Positions 51,853 to 61,196 are shown, numbered from the stretch's first letter. The stretch: DNA of 64,000 nucleotides from Lewinellaceae bacterium (GCA_020636215.1 JACJYG010000005.1:496001-560000), one strand, 5' to 3'. Notes: a model not told the origin generated them from the letters alone. Made by a program: numbers and translations.

Positions 51853-52650
51853 TTATTCTTTTCTCGGTGGACGTGGGTCGTATTGTATCGTATGGTTCAT
51901 ATAGGCCCCGTCAATATAGATATCAGTCCCGTTGATGTAGTCTGCCAGATCGCTTGCCAAAAAAACCACGGTATTGGCCACATCGGAGACCTCACCGATC
52001 CTTCCCTGAGGAATCCATTTTTCGAACTTATCCTTCCCGAACCTGGCAATTTCCTCGCGGTTCATATTCGTTTCTATAGCGCCGGGCGCAATGGATACCA
52101 CTCTGATTTTCTTGTCCGCCAACTCTAATGAGAGGCATTTAGAGAACATTTTCAACCCCGCCTTGGCGGAACAATAATGGATCAGCCCTTTTCTTGGAAC
52201 GGCATCGTGAATGGAGGATATGTTGATGATGACCCCGCCGCCGTGGTTCTCCATACGCCGCGCAGCTTCCTTCGAACATAAGAAGGGGCCTTTTAAATTC
52301 ACGTTCACCACGCTGTCCCACTCCTCCTCTTCCATATCCAACACATGGTTCACGGTCTCGAAACCTGCATTGTTCACCAGAATGTCAATGTTTCCGATTT
52401 CCTTATCCATCTGAAGGAACATCGCTTTGACTTCAGTAGCATTGGCCACATTGGCTTTGCCACAAGTGGCATTGGTTTTATACGCTTTCCTGATCTCTTC
52501 AACCAAAACCTCGGCTTTTTCTTTACTCCGGTTATAATTGACAAAAACATCGGCTCCACAAGCGGCCAGATGTCTGCAGATCTCCGCGCCGATGCCCTGG
52601 CTGCCACCGGTGACCAGCGCTTTTTTCCCTTTTAGATCAATTGTCTTCAT
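51853..52650 (-). CDS. Short-chain dehydrogenase (glucose 1-dehydrogenase-like)
   Basis: A 265-residue classical SDR with the cofactor motif TGGSQGIG (14-21), NNAG (93-96), Ser145/146, Tyr159 and Lys163. The NYNRSKEK stretch after the second strand suggests NADP(H) preference. Family members include glucose 1-dehydrogenases and other aldose or sugar-acid dehydrogenases. It lies 5 bases after the cupin gene in the GH38 operon. Oxidation of mannose to mannonolactone or of a related sugar acid is a plausible role given uxuA downstream; this is inference. Confidence 0.85.
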   Translation of the reverse strand: MKTIDLKGKKALVTGGSQGIGAEICRHLAACGADVFVNYNRSKEKAEVLVEEIRKAYKTNATCGKANVANATEVKAMFLQMDKEIGNIDILVNNAGFETVNHVLDMEEEEWDSVVNVNLKGPFLCSKEAARRMENHGGGVIINISSIHDAVPRKGLIHYCSAKAGLKMFSKCLSLELADKKIRVVSIAPGAIETNMNREEIARFGKDKFEKWIPQGRIGEVSDVANTVVFLASDLADYINGTDIYIDGAYMNHTIQYDPRPPRKE

Positions 52651-52655
52651 TTTTA

Positions 52656-53102
52656 TTATTTTTTTACGGCTGCATTTAGTTCAACCCCTGTTCCGGAGCG
52701 AAGTAGCACCTTGACCTTAGAACGAAGTTCGTTTATCTGTGCTTCGTTCAGTTCAAAATGCTCAAAATCGGAAACGTGGGTGTTCGACTTTTCAACGATT
52801 ATCGTTTCGCATCCTTCGGTCATGGCTATGTTGTGCCAGGTGCCTTCAGGAATATTATAGGTAACATTGGCCCTCATCAGTTCCATCTCGAAATCAACCT
52901 CACCGTTGATAATAGTTGCGGCAATCAATACCGCGGACCCTTTCAGCAAAATGAAGGCCTCATCGGTCAGATGATGCACATCCAATCGGGTGATGTTGTC
53001 GATGTGCTGTTCGGGCATGTAGTTCAACTGTGCTACCTGCCAGCCTTCCCGGATCAAAAAGGGATGGTAACCGTTTTCCTTTATTTGATAAGTCTCTATC
53101 AT
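52656..53102 (-). CDS. Cupin-fold sugar-associated protein
   Basis: A 148-residue single-domain cupin with RLDVHHLTDEAFILLKG and IPEGTWHNIAMTEG, which provide the two histidine motifs of a metal-binding cupin, and a C-terminal acidic helix. Such proteins in sugar loci act as isomerases, lactonases or ketouronate-processing enzymes (KdgF-like), but the family could not be set by eye. It sits between the RraA-fold and dehydrogenase genes in the same direction, and may act on a lactone or keto acid intermediate. Confidence 0.7.
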   Translation of the reverse strand: MIETYQIKENGYHPFLIREGWQVAQLNYMPEQHIDNITRLDVHHLTDEAFILLKGSAVLIAATIINGEVDFEMELMRANVTYNIPEGTWHNIAMTEGCETIIVEKSNTHVSDFEHFELNEAQINELRSKVKVLLRSGTGVELNAAVKK

Positions 53103-53198
53103 GAATTCAAGTGTTAATTTTTTTAATGTGTTTTCGAGTGGCTTTTAGTGCGCCAATATTTCTCGATTTGGTTGGCATGGTTCAGGATGGCCATGACA

Positions 53199-53894
53199 CT
53201 ACATAATTCCGAATTTGTGAAATGCTTCTACCGTACTCATGCCTTCCTGCAGCGCTTTTTTCACCAATTGCTCTCCACGCGCTTTTTCGATGGCCCCGGC
53301 AAAGGCTTCATCGGCCGCTTCTTTGGGCACGATCAGCACGCCATCCAGATCACCGTAGACGATGTCACCGGGATTAACCCGTATCCCTCCGAACTCTATA
53401 GGTACCTGATAGTCGATCACTTTTCCACGCGGCCCCTGATCCTGCGCGTAGCCGCCCAAGGAAAAGGTGGGGAAATTGAGGTTCAATATTTCTTTGGTAT
53501 CCCGCGACCAGCCATCCACCACAGCTCCGGCAGCCCCCAATTTGATGGCTCGGGTACTCATTAATCCGCCCCACAGCGCATATTGCGGCGATGCACCCGA
53601 ACAGATATACACCTCGCCTTCTTTTAAACTGTCCAACGCTTCGAACATGATGCCGAACGGCTTTTTCATTACAGGGTTATGGCCGTTTTGGGAGGACTCT
53701 TCGAACACATCGGCTTCAAGTACGGGCATCGCCCTTCCGATGACCACAAAATCGTCGTTCAGGGGTTTTATGTTCGGCGGAAGAAACTGGTGCAGGTAGC
53801 CCATTTTGTCCAAAATATCGCCTACGAGCGCCACGAAAAGCTCTTTTTTCGCGATCTCGTAGAGTTCATTGTCGTTTTTCCAAGGTGTTTTCAT
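53199..53894 (-). CDS. RraA-fold protein, probable sugar-acid aldolase
   Basis: A 231-residue protein of the RraA/HMG-aldolase fold with GAAGAVVDGWSRDT (about 125-138) and IVYGDLDGVLIVPKEA near the C-terminus. These segments carry the Arg-Asp pair and acidic metal residues of the aldolases of this family. Members in sugar loci cleave 4-hydroxy-2-oxo acids, so I favour a role as aldolase over inhibition of RNase E. It lies 33 bases after the mannosidase gene and leads the small-enzyme run (cupin, SDR, remnant, uxuA). Confidence 0.8.
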   Translation of the reverse strand: MKTPWKNDNELYEIAKKELFVALVGDILDKMGYLHQFLPPNIKPLNDDFVVIGRAMPVLEADVFEESSQNGHNPVMKKPFGIMFEALDSLKEGEVYICSGASPQYALWGGLMSTRAIKLGAAGAVVDGWSRDTKEILNLNFPTFSLGGYAQDQGPRGKVIDYQVPIEFGGIRVNPGDIVYGDLDGVLIVPKEAADEAFAGAIEKARGEQLVKKALQEGMSTVEAFHKFGIM

Positions 53895-53927
53895 GCATCA
53901 ATTTTAATGGTTAGGCCCAACAGCTTC

Positions 53928-56900
53928 TTAGTTGTCAACATCCAGGCTAAAGGTTTCAATGGAGTATTTTCCTACTTTTAACTCTGGTGCGGCCGGTTTG
54001 GGGTTCTCTTCAATAATATTGACCTGCTTGTAGGAATTGATATTGAAATACGAGGAAACGCTTACCTCTTCTTCGCGATCATCTACATTATACATTCGCA
54101 AAATGATTTCATCAGAATCTTCTGCTTTTTTTATGGTGGAGATTATGATATTTTCCGAATCAATCGAAAAGAAACTCAACGCCTCGGGCAAGTCGGCATC
54201 ATTGGAAGTATCGGGATAGAAAACAACCTGCAAAGGCTCGTTTTTTTGTTTGGCGACTTTCTGGCCCTGGATGCTCCCTGCTTCGTTTGATGTCAGTACA
54301 TTGTGGAAATCGTGATGGCCGGCCTGAGAATATTCGTTGCCCTCCCAATGGCAAGACACCCGGCTGGCCAACAACACATGCTGGAGCACGGCTTTACCTC
54401 CACTCTGCTCGGTGGGGTCAATCCAATCAGCCGCAGCGACCGATGAACTCAAGGTGACTGAAACCTCATCATCCGTGGCCGAAATCCAATCGACAATAGC
54501 CCTTGGGTGTACATCTTTGCAAAGAGGGGTATAGCGTTCACCGGCTGTTTTAATCTCGTCTTTGCCTACCCTTACCCGGCCGAAAGGAACCTCATGGGCG
54601 ATCTCGGCCCCATCCATATTGATGGGAAAGGCTGTTCTGAACTCCCGGAATAATTCTCCGGTCCAGTTCCGAAGGCCCGTGTCAAAATAGAGGCGTTTTA
54701 AATCGTGGTAGATCGTAACATCTTGTTGGACAATAGCATGCAAGATCTGCTGCTGCAAACGGTATTTCGTGTAAACCGGGCCATTTTCCAAAATCTCCCA
54801 ATCGTCCTGATGCTCGCTTACCTTATCGAAACCTACCATTTCAGGCTGCTGCACATCGCCGAATTCACCGGCTCCGTTCCCTACGGATTGCAGCGTGAAA
54901 ACGTCGCCGGCCTTGAAATTATCGGTCCGGAAAAGGGCTTTATCCAGCTCCTTATCGTAAACCTGTGCAATCCCTCCCTTTTCGAAGCTCACTTTATAGA
55001 AGGCATTTTCATACACGGAGGTACTCGCTGCTTTCGCCCTTGCATCAGGGGCATTCTTATTATCTGAAATGTAGTAAGTCGCATAGCCGATGGGGGGGAT
55101 GTTTTCAGCAATAAAAGTAATATCGGCGCTTTTCAGGCTTCCGTCGTCATGGTAAGTTTGGCCGCTGGTTTGAACAGCTACTGGCGTATTATCAGCAGTA
55201 ACTACCGAAATATTTTTAATCTGCCCTTTGGCAAAACTGACTGATGTGGTTACCGGGTCGGTCCGTTCCCATGAAAGGCTGTTGAACAGTACGAGGGGAA
55301 TACCCAGTTTGTCATTTTTCCTGATCCTCCGGGCGATAAAGCCAACCCCTTTGTTCAAAAGGCCCTGGCCCATAGTTCTCGACTTCACCAGGTTTTCTTT
55401 GAAAAGGTTGTCGGTAATATCGCCATCGTGGCCTCCCCAGCCGTGGTCGGGATAGATCTTGGCCTGCCAGGCTTCATCGAACTCCTCAAAAGGGTATTGC
55501 ATTTTCCTGGGGTCGATGAGATTGGCCACCGAAAGAAACTTTTCCGCAGCGGGAAGCAACTTTGAAGCTTCCCTGCTCGCCGTGAGCGCATCATGATGCC
55601 CGGGGCCGTGAATGTAAACCCATACGTTGGGGCGTTCGCCCATAATGGTGTCTACCTCGGTGGCGGTCTTTTCCGCTAAGGGCATAAACTCATCCATCGT
55701 CATGAGCTCCATATTGGGAAGGAATACCGCTTTGGGGTTTCCCTTTTCATCTTTCAAAGAATCGAGCCCATTCCAGGCATCTATAAACTCAGAATAATCG
55801 ATGGCCGGAAGCATATCCTGACTTGACAATAAGGGCGTATGTATTTCACTTCCTTCAAAACTTTTTTCCCAGTACAACACCTGTTCCGCTCCATATTTCA
55901 TTTTTTGGTTCAGGTTCCTTGAAAGGTAAAGCAGGTCATTGCCGTAATGCCCCGGAGAGTAGGTGAAGACAGAACTGCCATCAGGGCTCGCCCAATGGAA
56001 CAAGCCTTTGCCGTGCCTGCTGATAACCATATAATCGACTCCGGCCTTTTTCAGAATTTGAGGGGTTTGCAATGATTTGCCCGGTACGTCAACATTCCAG
56101 TATACCCTGGAATCGTAGCCGCCAAAGGTGTTTTTAACCCATTTTTTTCCCAGGTACAATTGGCGCACCTGGTCTTCCGCATCATACATGTCTTCGTAAG
56201 GGCAGTTATAAGTGGCGCCAACGGATATCAATTTTTTGTTCAGCAGTGTGGTCAACTGCTCCCTGGACTCGGGGTGTCTTTCCAGATATTCACGCAGCAT
56301 CAGCCCATCTTCAATATCAAAGCCGTAATCCTCGCGAATAAAGGCATCTTTGAGTACGGGGCTTAACAATAAAGTGTCCCGCAGCATAATACACACCTCG
56401 GGGCGGTCGACCCAGGCAATGTCCTGGTGGCTGGAGTTCATTACCGACACCAATCCTTTTTCATACCTCCTGTCGAAGAAATCACTGTAAACCTCAAAAA
56501 ACTCGGGTTTGTACAACTTGGCCAGCGAAGCATGCCAGCCATCTTTATAGTAGGTTTGGTGGTGGTATAAATACGGCCCTTCAATATCGGTTGCGGACAG
56601 CGTTCCATCATTATGCTCAAATTCGAGCGCGATTTCTGAATCATCATAAACAATGGAGAAGTCCTTTTTAGGAGGTTTTATGTTGAAGGAGGCCTTTGAC
56701 AAATCGCCCAGCGATTTAAATACCTGGGGTTTGCTTTTTTGGCCATCACTGATCACATAAACCGGTTTGCCGTCGAAATGAGTAGGCGCATCAACATAAA
56801 GCACTCCATTTTTTTCTGTTATCTCAAAAGCAGCTTCACTCGAAACCGATTTCCTGATCCGCTCAATAAGGTCGGTTGCCTTGAAGATCATGACCCACGA

Positions 56901-57539
56901 GTTGGAATTCTTTTTGTGCCCAACGAATTTAACCTTGGCGCTTTTTCCTTTTTCCAACAGAGAACCAGGTACTGTTAGACGAAATACACCGATACCATCC
57001 CCATTGGCATCCCTTCGGATCAGAATGAATGCTGCATCGCCATTACCTGGGTTTTCGGTAACCGATAGGGTGCCGTCTTCGTTGGAATGAAAGGTTAAAA
57101 GGAGTTTGTCGTTCAGGTGGATATCAAAAGGCTCTCTTACATTCAGGTCGATATCGCTCAACATTAGAAAAGTCACTTTGTCAGAGGCATAATTGACAGG
57201 CGCCTCCCCGGTAAGGAATTCAAAGCCCATCTGGCCCGTTGTCGCCCTGGCGATCATCGATACACCAATATCGTCACGGAGCGATGGATAAGAGAAAAAT
57301 TCTGATCCCGATAGCATTTTTTTATAGCCCTCTATGTCATTTTTCCCAATGTTGTATAAGCGGTAGTTTACGTTGAGCTCTTGAATATAGCCGTTTCCGT
57401 TGCCTCCATGGAAAAAGGCGCTTTCCGGCCAACGGGTTATTGGTTTACTTAGATCTGCAGAGGCATAGCTTGAAAAAAGGAAGAAAAGGCAAATCCCAAA
57501 GGCTACTTTCAGGGCTGAAATTCTACTGGTATGTTTCAT
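53928..57539 (-). CDS. Secreted GH38 alpha-mannosidase-like protein
   Basis: Start chosen at the ATG at 57539, which gives signal peptide MKHTSRISALKVAFGICLFF; the frame from 57581 adds 14 residues before it. The 1203-residue protein has about 350 N-terminal residues of beta-rich, probably non-catalytic sequence. The GH38 catalytic domain then has zinc ligands His371 and Asp373 in SSHQDIAW, and the nucleophile candidate Asp484 in WNVDVPGKS, where most family members read D-x-FGH. A C-terminal beta-sandwich completes the fold. It would act in the periplasm or outside, releasing mannose from alpha-mannosides. The unusual motif around Asp484 means substrate is uncertain. Confidence 0.88.
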   Translation of the reverse strand: MKHTSRISALKVAFGICLFFLFSSYASADLSKPITRWPESAFFHGGNGNGYIQELNVNYRLYNIGKNDIEGYKKMLSGSEFFSYPSLRDDIGVSMIARATTGQMGFEFLTGEAPVNYASDKVTFLMLSDIDLNVREPFDIHLNDKLLLTFHSNEDGTLSVTENPGNGDAAFILIRRDANGDGIGVFRLTVPGSLLEKGKSAKVKFVGHKKNSNSWVMIFKATDLIERIRKSVSSEAAFEITEKNGVLYVDAPTHFDGKPVYVISDGQKSKPQVFKSLGDLSKASFNIKPPKKDFSIVYDDSEIALEFEHNDGTLSATDIEGPYLYHHQTYYKDGWHASLAKLYKPEFFEVYSDFFDRRYEKGLVSVMNSSHQDIAWVDRPEVCIMLRDTLLLSPVLKDAFIREDYGFDIEDGLMLREYLERHPESREQLTTLLNKKLISVGATYNCPYEDMYDAEDQVRQLYLGKKWVKNTFGGYDSRVYWNVDVPGKSLQTPQILKKAGVDYMVISRHGKGLFHWASPDGSSVFTYSPGHYGNDLLYLSRNLNQKMKYGAEQVLYWEKSFEGSEIHTPLLSSQDMLPAIDYSEFIDAWNGLDSLKDEKGNPKAVFLPNMELMTMDEFMPLAEKTATEVDTIMGERPNVWVYIHGPGHHDALTASREASKLLPAAEKFLSVANLIDPRKMQYPFEEFDEAWQAKIYPDHGWGGHDGDITDNLFKENLVKSRTMGQGLLNKGVGFIARRIRKNDKLGIPLVLFNSLSWERTDPVTTSVSFAKGQIKNISVVTADNTPVAVQTSGQTYHDDGSLKSADITFIAENIPPIGYATYYISDNKNAPDARAKAASTSVYENAFYKVSFEKGGIAQVYDKELDKALFRTDNFKAGDVFTLQSVGNGAGEFGDVQQPEMVGFDKVSEHQDDWEILENGPVYTKYRLQQQILHAIVQQDVTIYHDLKRLYFDTGLRNWTGELFREFRTAFPINMDGAEIAHEVPFGRVRVGKDEIKTAGERYTPLCKDVHPRAIVDWISATDDEVSVTLSSSVAAADWIDPTEQSGGKAVLQHVLLASRVSCHWEGNEYSQAGHHDFHNVLTSNEAGSIQGQKVAKQKNEPLQVVFYPDTSNDADLPEALSFFSIDSENIIISTIKKAEDSDEIILRMYNVDDREEEVSVSSYFNINSYKQVNIIEENPKPAAPELKVGKYSIETFSLDVDN

Positions 57540-57562
57540 TTCGACAAGGAGTTTTATTAACC

Positions 57563-57574
57563 TAAACCGGTTTA
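57563..57574 (-). promoter_or_regulatory. LacI-type operator candidate upstream of the GH38 gene
   Basis: TAAACCGGTTTA is a perfect 12-base palindrome 24 bases before the mannosidase ATG, placed to overlap the promoter or leader. The same core AACCGGTT occurs at 51796-51807 in this locus. No LacI-family regulator is encoded in the window, so the regulator is elsewhere. Confidence 0.55.
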
Positions 57575-57653
57575 TCAGCAAGTGTTTCCGGGAATTCTTT
57601 GGAGTACTGCCATCCTAATACGGCCAGCGAAAAAAATAGCTAATGCCGCCCGC

Positions 57654-60080
57654 TTATCCCACGAACTCCCTGATTGCTCCGGCTATCCTTTCCGCACATT
57701 CCCATTGCATAAAATGCCCGCAGTTGTACAGCATGGTGAGCTGGCTGCCCGCGATCTGGCTGGCGCCTATTTCTCCGACCATGCGGGTAGTGAGGGTAGG
57801 GTTCACCATCTTATTGGGGATGAGTTGGTCGTTCTGGCCGAAGAGGATGAGCGTCGGGAGCTTGATCTCCTTAAGGCGTGGAAATACGGGCTCGTCCAGC
57901 ATGGCGGCCGCGCAGCGGGGGATGAGCTTACAGTAATAATCGAAGGCATCCGTTTGCATCATCGACAGGCGGTCATCGATCATAAATCGGGCGTCGGAGG
58001 GGAATTGATAGAAATTGGCTTCAAAATTAGCGATGGTCTGTTCCATCGACATCCCTTTAAGCACCATTGGATTATAGATGTTGCGCAGCCACTGATGCCC
58101 GGTATGGTTGAATGTCTCGAAGCCAGCCGGTGCAATGAGCACCAGTTTTTCAAAGAGTTCCGGGCGTTGCAGTACAGCGGCCATGGCTACCTGGCCGCCC
58201 ATAGAGTGGCCCACCAGTGTCAGGTTTTTCAATTGCAAATGCTCCACCAGTTCGAGGACTGTATTGGCAAAAAACTTCATGCTGATAGGGAAGTTCCCTT
58301 TGCTGGAGGCGCCATAACCGGGAAAATCCATTGCGATACAACGATATTTGCCGGAAAGGGCATCGGCCAGCTTGCGCCAGCCTTTATAGTTGCTGCCCAG
58401 CCCATGGAGAAACAGCAAAGTTTGCCGTCCTTGTCCCAGTTGCATATAACCGATCTCAATCCCTGTGGATAATTTTACAGAGCGGTGTAGGTCAGCCGGC
58501 CCGGGAGGCGGGGCTTCTGCTGTGTTAGCTTCGGCAGTGGGGTAGAAGGAGGCCTCCGTTTCCAGGTTTTCCGGAGCGGTTTCTTCGCGCTTTCGCAACA
58601 AGAAATACAAAGAAACCCCAACTACGAGGGAAGCCAGGATGGCAAAAGTAACGGCAATAGCCGGGTTGCGGACCTCTGCCTGCATATACCAGCCAATGCG
58701 GCCGTAGTAAATTCCAAAGTGCACCAGCACTGCTGTAACAGAAGCAGCAATAGGGGCAACTTTGGGCACGTCCCGGAAAAAAATGCCCAATAGGACCGGT
58801 ACAAAAGCAGCCGAGAAATAGGCATAAACGCCATTTTGTGCAAAAATGCCCACGCTCAGGCTCGGGTTGACCAATTGGTCGTAGGATAAAAGAATCGACA
58901 CAACAGCCAGGCCAACGATCACCACTTTGTTGATGGCAATGAGCTTGCGGGTTCGGCCATCGCCCTGCCCCAGCCGGTGTCCGGCAATATGGTCGATAAT
59001 GTCGGAAGTGATAGTCGTCGATACAGATTGGATGAGCCCTTCCAGGGTGGACAGGCCGGCGGAAAGCAAACCGAGTATGACAATCAGCCCTATAAATACC
59101 GGGAACTCCGTGACTACGTAGGCGGGAATGATACCGTCCATTTTTAAGGGCTGGCCATCCACCATCAGGCCGGGGAAACGCAGCCGGGCGTAAAGGCCTG
59201 CCAGAACGACGGAAAAGAAAATGGCCTCCACCAGAATGCCGGTTACCAGATAACGGTTTACATCCCGTTCTTCCTTCAGTAAGAGCGACTTGGTGATGAT
59301 ATGTGGCTGGCAAACGATAGCCACTCCTACCACCAGATTGCAGAATACTATCTCAAAATAATCGCGGAAAAGGAAACTGCTGGGGTTGACCGGTTTGATC
59401 AAAAGCGGGTCGATAGCCGCGAGCTTATCCATAAATCCGTGTACGCCATCTCGGAAATGTTCGTAGCCCGAGCCCAGCAGAATAAAAGCCACCACCAACA
59501 TCAGAACAGCCTGGATTGAATTGGTGTATACCATGGAATTGGCCCCGCCAAACATCATGTAACCGAAAACAAAAGCCACCAGGCCGATCAGGATGTATAA
59601 CTCATCCGCATTCAGCGCCTTGGCCATCACCTTGGTCATACCCACACAAATGAGCACGATAAAGGTAATGAGCAATAAAGAGAGGAAACCGAAGAACAGG
59701 GCGTATCCACTGCTCCCGTATCGCTTGCCGATCCACTGCGCCATGGTCAGCGCCCGTACCGAGGCGCCGTGTTTTCGGAAACTCTTGGTCAGAATGATCA
59801 GCGAAATGTAAACCCCCAGGGGCATGACGATCGCAAAGGCCAGCAAACCGCTGAAGCCATACAAGGCAATGAAACCAGGATTGATGATGAAGGTTGCAGC
59901 ACTGGTAATGGAGGCGGCAAGGGAAAGGCCGACCACAACTGGCGAGAATTGAATACTCCCCACCGCATAGTCCGAGATAGAGGTGGTGCGCCTGGCGCCA
60001 CGAATGACAAAGTAAAGCAGGACAGCGCCGTATAGGAGGAGTAGGCCGGTGGTTGCCCACACTAGTTCCTGTGATGCCAT
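57654..60080 (-). CDS. Sodium:solute symporter fused to an alpha/beta hydrolase
   Basis: Start chosen at the ATG at 60080 (MASQELVWATTGLLLLYG); the frame at 60131 starts with TTG. The 808-residue protein has a symporter part (about 1-500) with 13 hydrophobic helices by my count. The N-terminus is predicted outside and the C-terminus inside by the positive-inside pattern, as in the SSS family. A Pro/Ala/Glu-rich linker (about 508-535) leads to a canonical alpha/beta hydrolase with HGLGSN, the nucleophile serine in GHSMGG, an acidic residue in GQNDQLIP and the histidine in CGHFMQWE. The hydrolase would therefore be cytoplasmic and act on the solute as it enters, for example an ester or short hydroxyalkanoate oligomer (inference). 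Divergent from a PhaB-like reductase gene. Confidence 0.9.
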   Translation of the reverse strand: MASQELVWATTGLLLLYGAVLLYFVIRGARRTTSISDYAVGSIQFSPVVVGLSLAASITSAATFIINPGFIALYGFSGLLAFAIVMPLGVYISLIILTKSFRKHGASVRALTMAQWIGKRYGSSGYALFFGFLSLLLITFIVLICVGMTKVMAKALNADELYILIGLVAFVFGYMMFGGANSMVYTNSIQAVLMLVVAFILLGSGYEHFRDGVHGFMDKLAAIDPLLIKPVNPSSFLFRDYFEIVFCNLVVGVAIVCQPHIITKSLLLKEERDVNRYLVTGILVEAIFFSVVLAGLYARLRFPGLMVDGQPLKMDGIIPAYVVTEFPVFIGLIVILGLLSAGLSTLEGLIQSVSTTITSDIIDHIAGHRLGQGDGRTRKLIAINKVVIVGLAVVSILLSYDQLVNPSLSVGIFAQNGVYAYFSAAFVPVLLGIFFRDVPKVAPIAASVTAVLVHFGIYYGRIGWYMQAEVRNPAIAVTFAILASLVVGVSLYFLLRKREETAPENLETEASFYPTAEANTAEAPPPGPADLHRSVKLSTGIEIGYMQLGQGRQTLLFLHGLGSNYKGWRKLADALSGKYRCIAMDFPGYGASSKGNFPISMKFFANTVLELVEHLQLKNLTLVGHSMGGQVAMAAVLQRPELFEKLVLIAPAGFETFNHTGHQWLRNIYNPMVLKGMSMEQTIANFEANFYQFPSDARFMIDDRLSMMQTDAFDYYCKLIPRCAAAMLDEPVFPRLKEIKLPTLILFGQNDQLIPNKMVNPTLTTRMVGEIGASQIAGSQLTMLYNCGHFMQWECAERIAGAIREFVG

Positions 60081-60418
60081 AATTGGGTGACTTTTACTGA
60101 AAGCTGAAAATAAGGAAATTAAAAGCGACAACTCATTTTTTCAAACCTTCTAAATCTTCTTGGGGTAAATAAATTCGGGTTGACTTTGGCCCAGCTGGCA
60201 TCTGAAATTGAAAGGTAAAAAAGGAATCTGCCTGTATTGGATTGAAAAACAGTTTTTTGTACCTTATCTTTAACTGTTGCACTACCGGCCATCCATTCCT
60301 TGACCTGGCTCTGCTCAAGAAAGAAAAAAATAAGCAAATGTTTAACAAGATTAAATATCTAAACATCTATATATTTGTTCTGAATCAATCGCCTAACTAA
60401 CAGACAAAAAATGGTATT
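60081..60418. promoter_or_regulatory. Divergent promoter region of the symporter-hydrolase and reductase genes
   Basis: This 338-base AT-rich gap between the two divergent genes holds no ORF. On the plus strand TATATTTG at 60369-60376 matches the Bacteroidota -7 box exactly, 43 bases before the reductase ATG at 60419. I found no equally good element for the minus-strand gene. Confidence 0.45.
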
Positions 60419-61168
60419 ATGAAAAAGGACGAAAGAAAGTACGTTGCTCTGGTAACCGGCGCTACGGGCGGCCTTGGAACCGCAATGGTAAAACACCTGG
60501 TAGATGACGGTTATCTGGCAATTGCCAACTATCACACCCGCTCGAAGGCTGAGAAATGGAATGAAGAGATGAAAGCCGCTGGTTATGATGTGCCCTTGTA
60601 TCATGCCGATGTTTCTGATTATGACTCGGTGGGGGCTATGATCGAAAAAATACAAAAGGAAATCGGGACGGTCGATATTCTGGTCAATAACGCCGGTATC
60701 ACGCGCGACGGGGCTTTTAAGAAAATGAGCTTTGAAAACTGGGATGCCGTATTAAAGACTAACCTCTATAGCGCCTTCAACTGTTGTAGCCATGTGATCA
60801 ACCCCATGATCGACCAACAGTACGGGCGCATTATCAATATCTCCTCGGTCAATGGGCAGCGCGCCCAGTTTGGCCAGGTCAACTATGCTGCCGCCAAGGC
60901 CGGCATGCATGGCCTGACCAAGACCTTGGCTATCGAAGTGGCCAGTAAGGGCGTCACGGTCAACACCATTTCTCCGGGTTATATCGGCACCGATATGGTG
61001 ATGGCAGTGGCGGAAGAAGTCCGGGCCCAGATCATTAAAACCATACCGGTCGGGCGTCTCGGGGGTACCTATGAGATCGCGCACCTGGTCTCTTTCCTGG
61101 CCTCCAAAGATGCCGGCTTCATCACCGGCGCCAACTACGCCATTAACGGCGGTCAGCACGTCTATTAG
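60419..61168 (+). CDS. phaB: Acetoacetyl-CoA reductase-like SDR (PhaB type)
   Basis: A 249-residue SDR with TGATGGLG (13-20), NNAG (90-93), Tyr156 and Lys160. ISSVNGQRAQFGQVNYAAA and TISPGYIGTDMVMAV are distinctive of PhaB-type NADPH-dependent acetoacetyl-CoA reductases, as opposed to FabG. It would make (R)-3-hydroxybutyryl-CoA for polyhydroxybutyrate. Neither a thiolase nor a PHA synthase is adjacent, so it may work with genes elsewhere or in another hydroxyacyl pathway. It is divergent from the symporter-hydrolase gene and followed by two strong hairpins. Confidence 0.85.
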   Translation: MKKDERKYVALVTGATGGLGTAMVKHLVDDGYLAIANYHTRSKAEKWNEEMKAAGYDVPLYHADVSDYDSVGAMIEKIQKEIGTVDILVNNAGITRDGAFKKMSFENWDAVLKTNLYSAFNCCSHVINPMIDQQYGRIINISSVNGQRAQFGQVNYAAAKAGMHGLTKTLAIEVASKGVTVNTISPGYIGTDMVMAVAEEVRAQIIKTIPVGRLGGTYEIAHLVSFLASKDAGFITGANYAINGGQHVY

Positions 61169-61196
61169 CATAGAGCATAGGGCATAGGGCATAAGG
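61167..61196. repeat. GCATAGG short tandem repeat after phaB
   Basis: Directly after the phaB stop codon, imperfect units of GCATAGG are repeated four times. A typical intergenic slippage-prone repeat; no function evident. Confidence 0.6.

Noticed and set aside
53199..53894. RraA as inhibitor of RNase E
   Set aside because: The sugar-locus context and the intact Arg-Asp and acidic motifs favour an aldolase of the same fold.
58525..59313. 262-residue same-strand frame in the symporter-hydrolase gene
   Set aside because: It is the +1 frame of the transporter and lacks the expected hydrophobic pattern.
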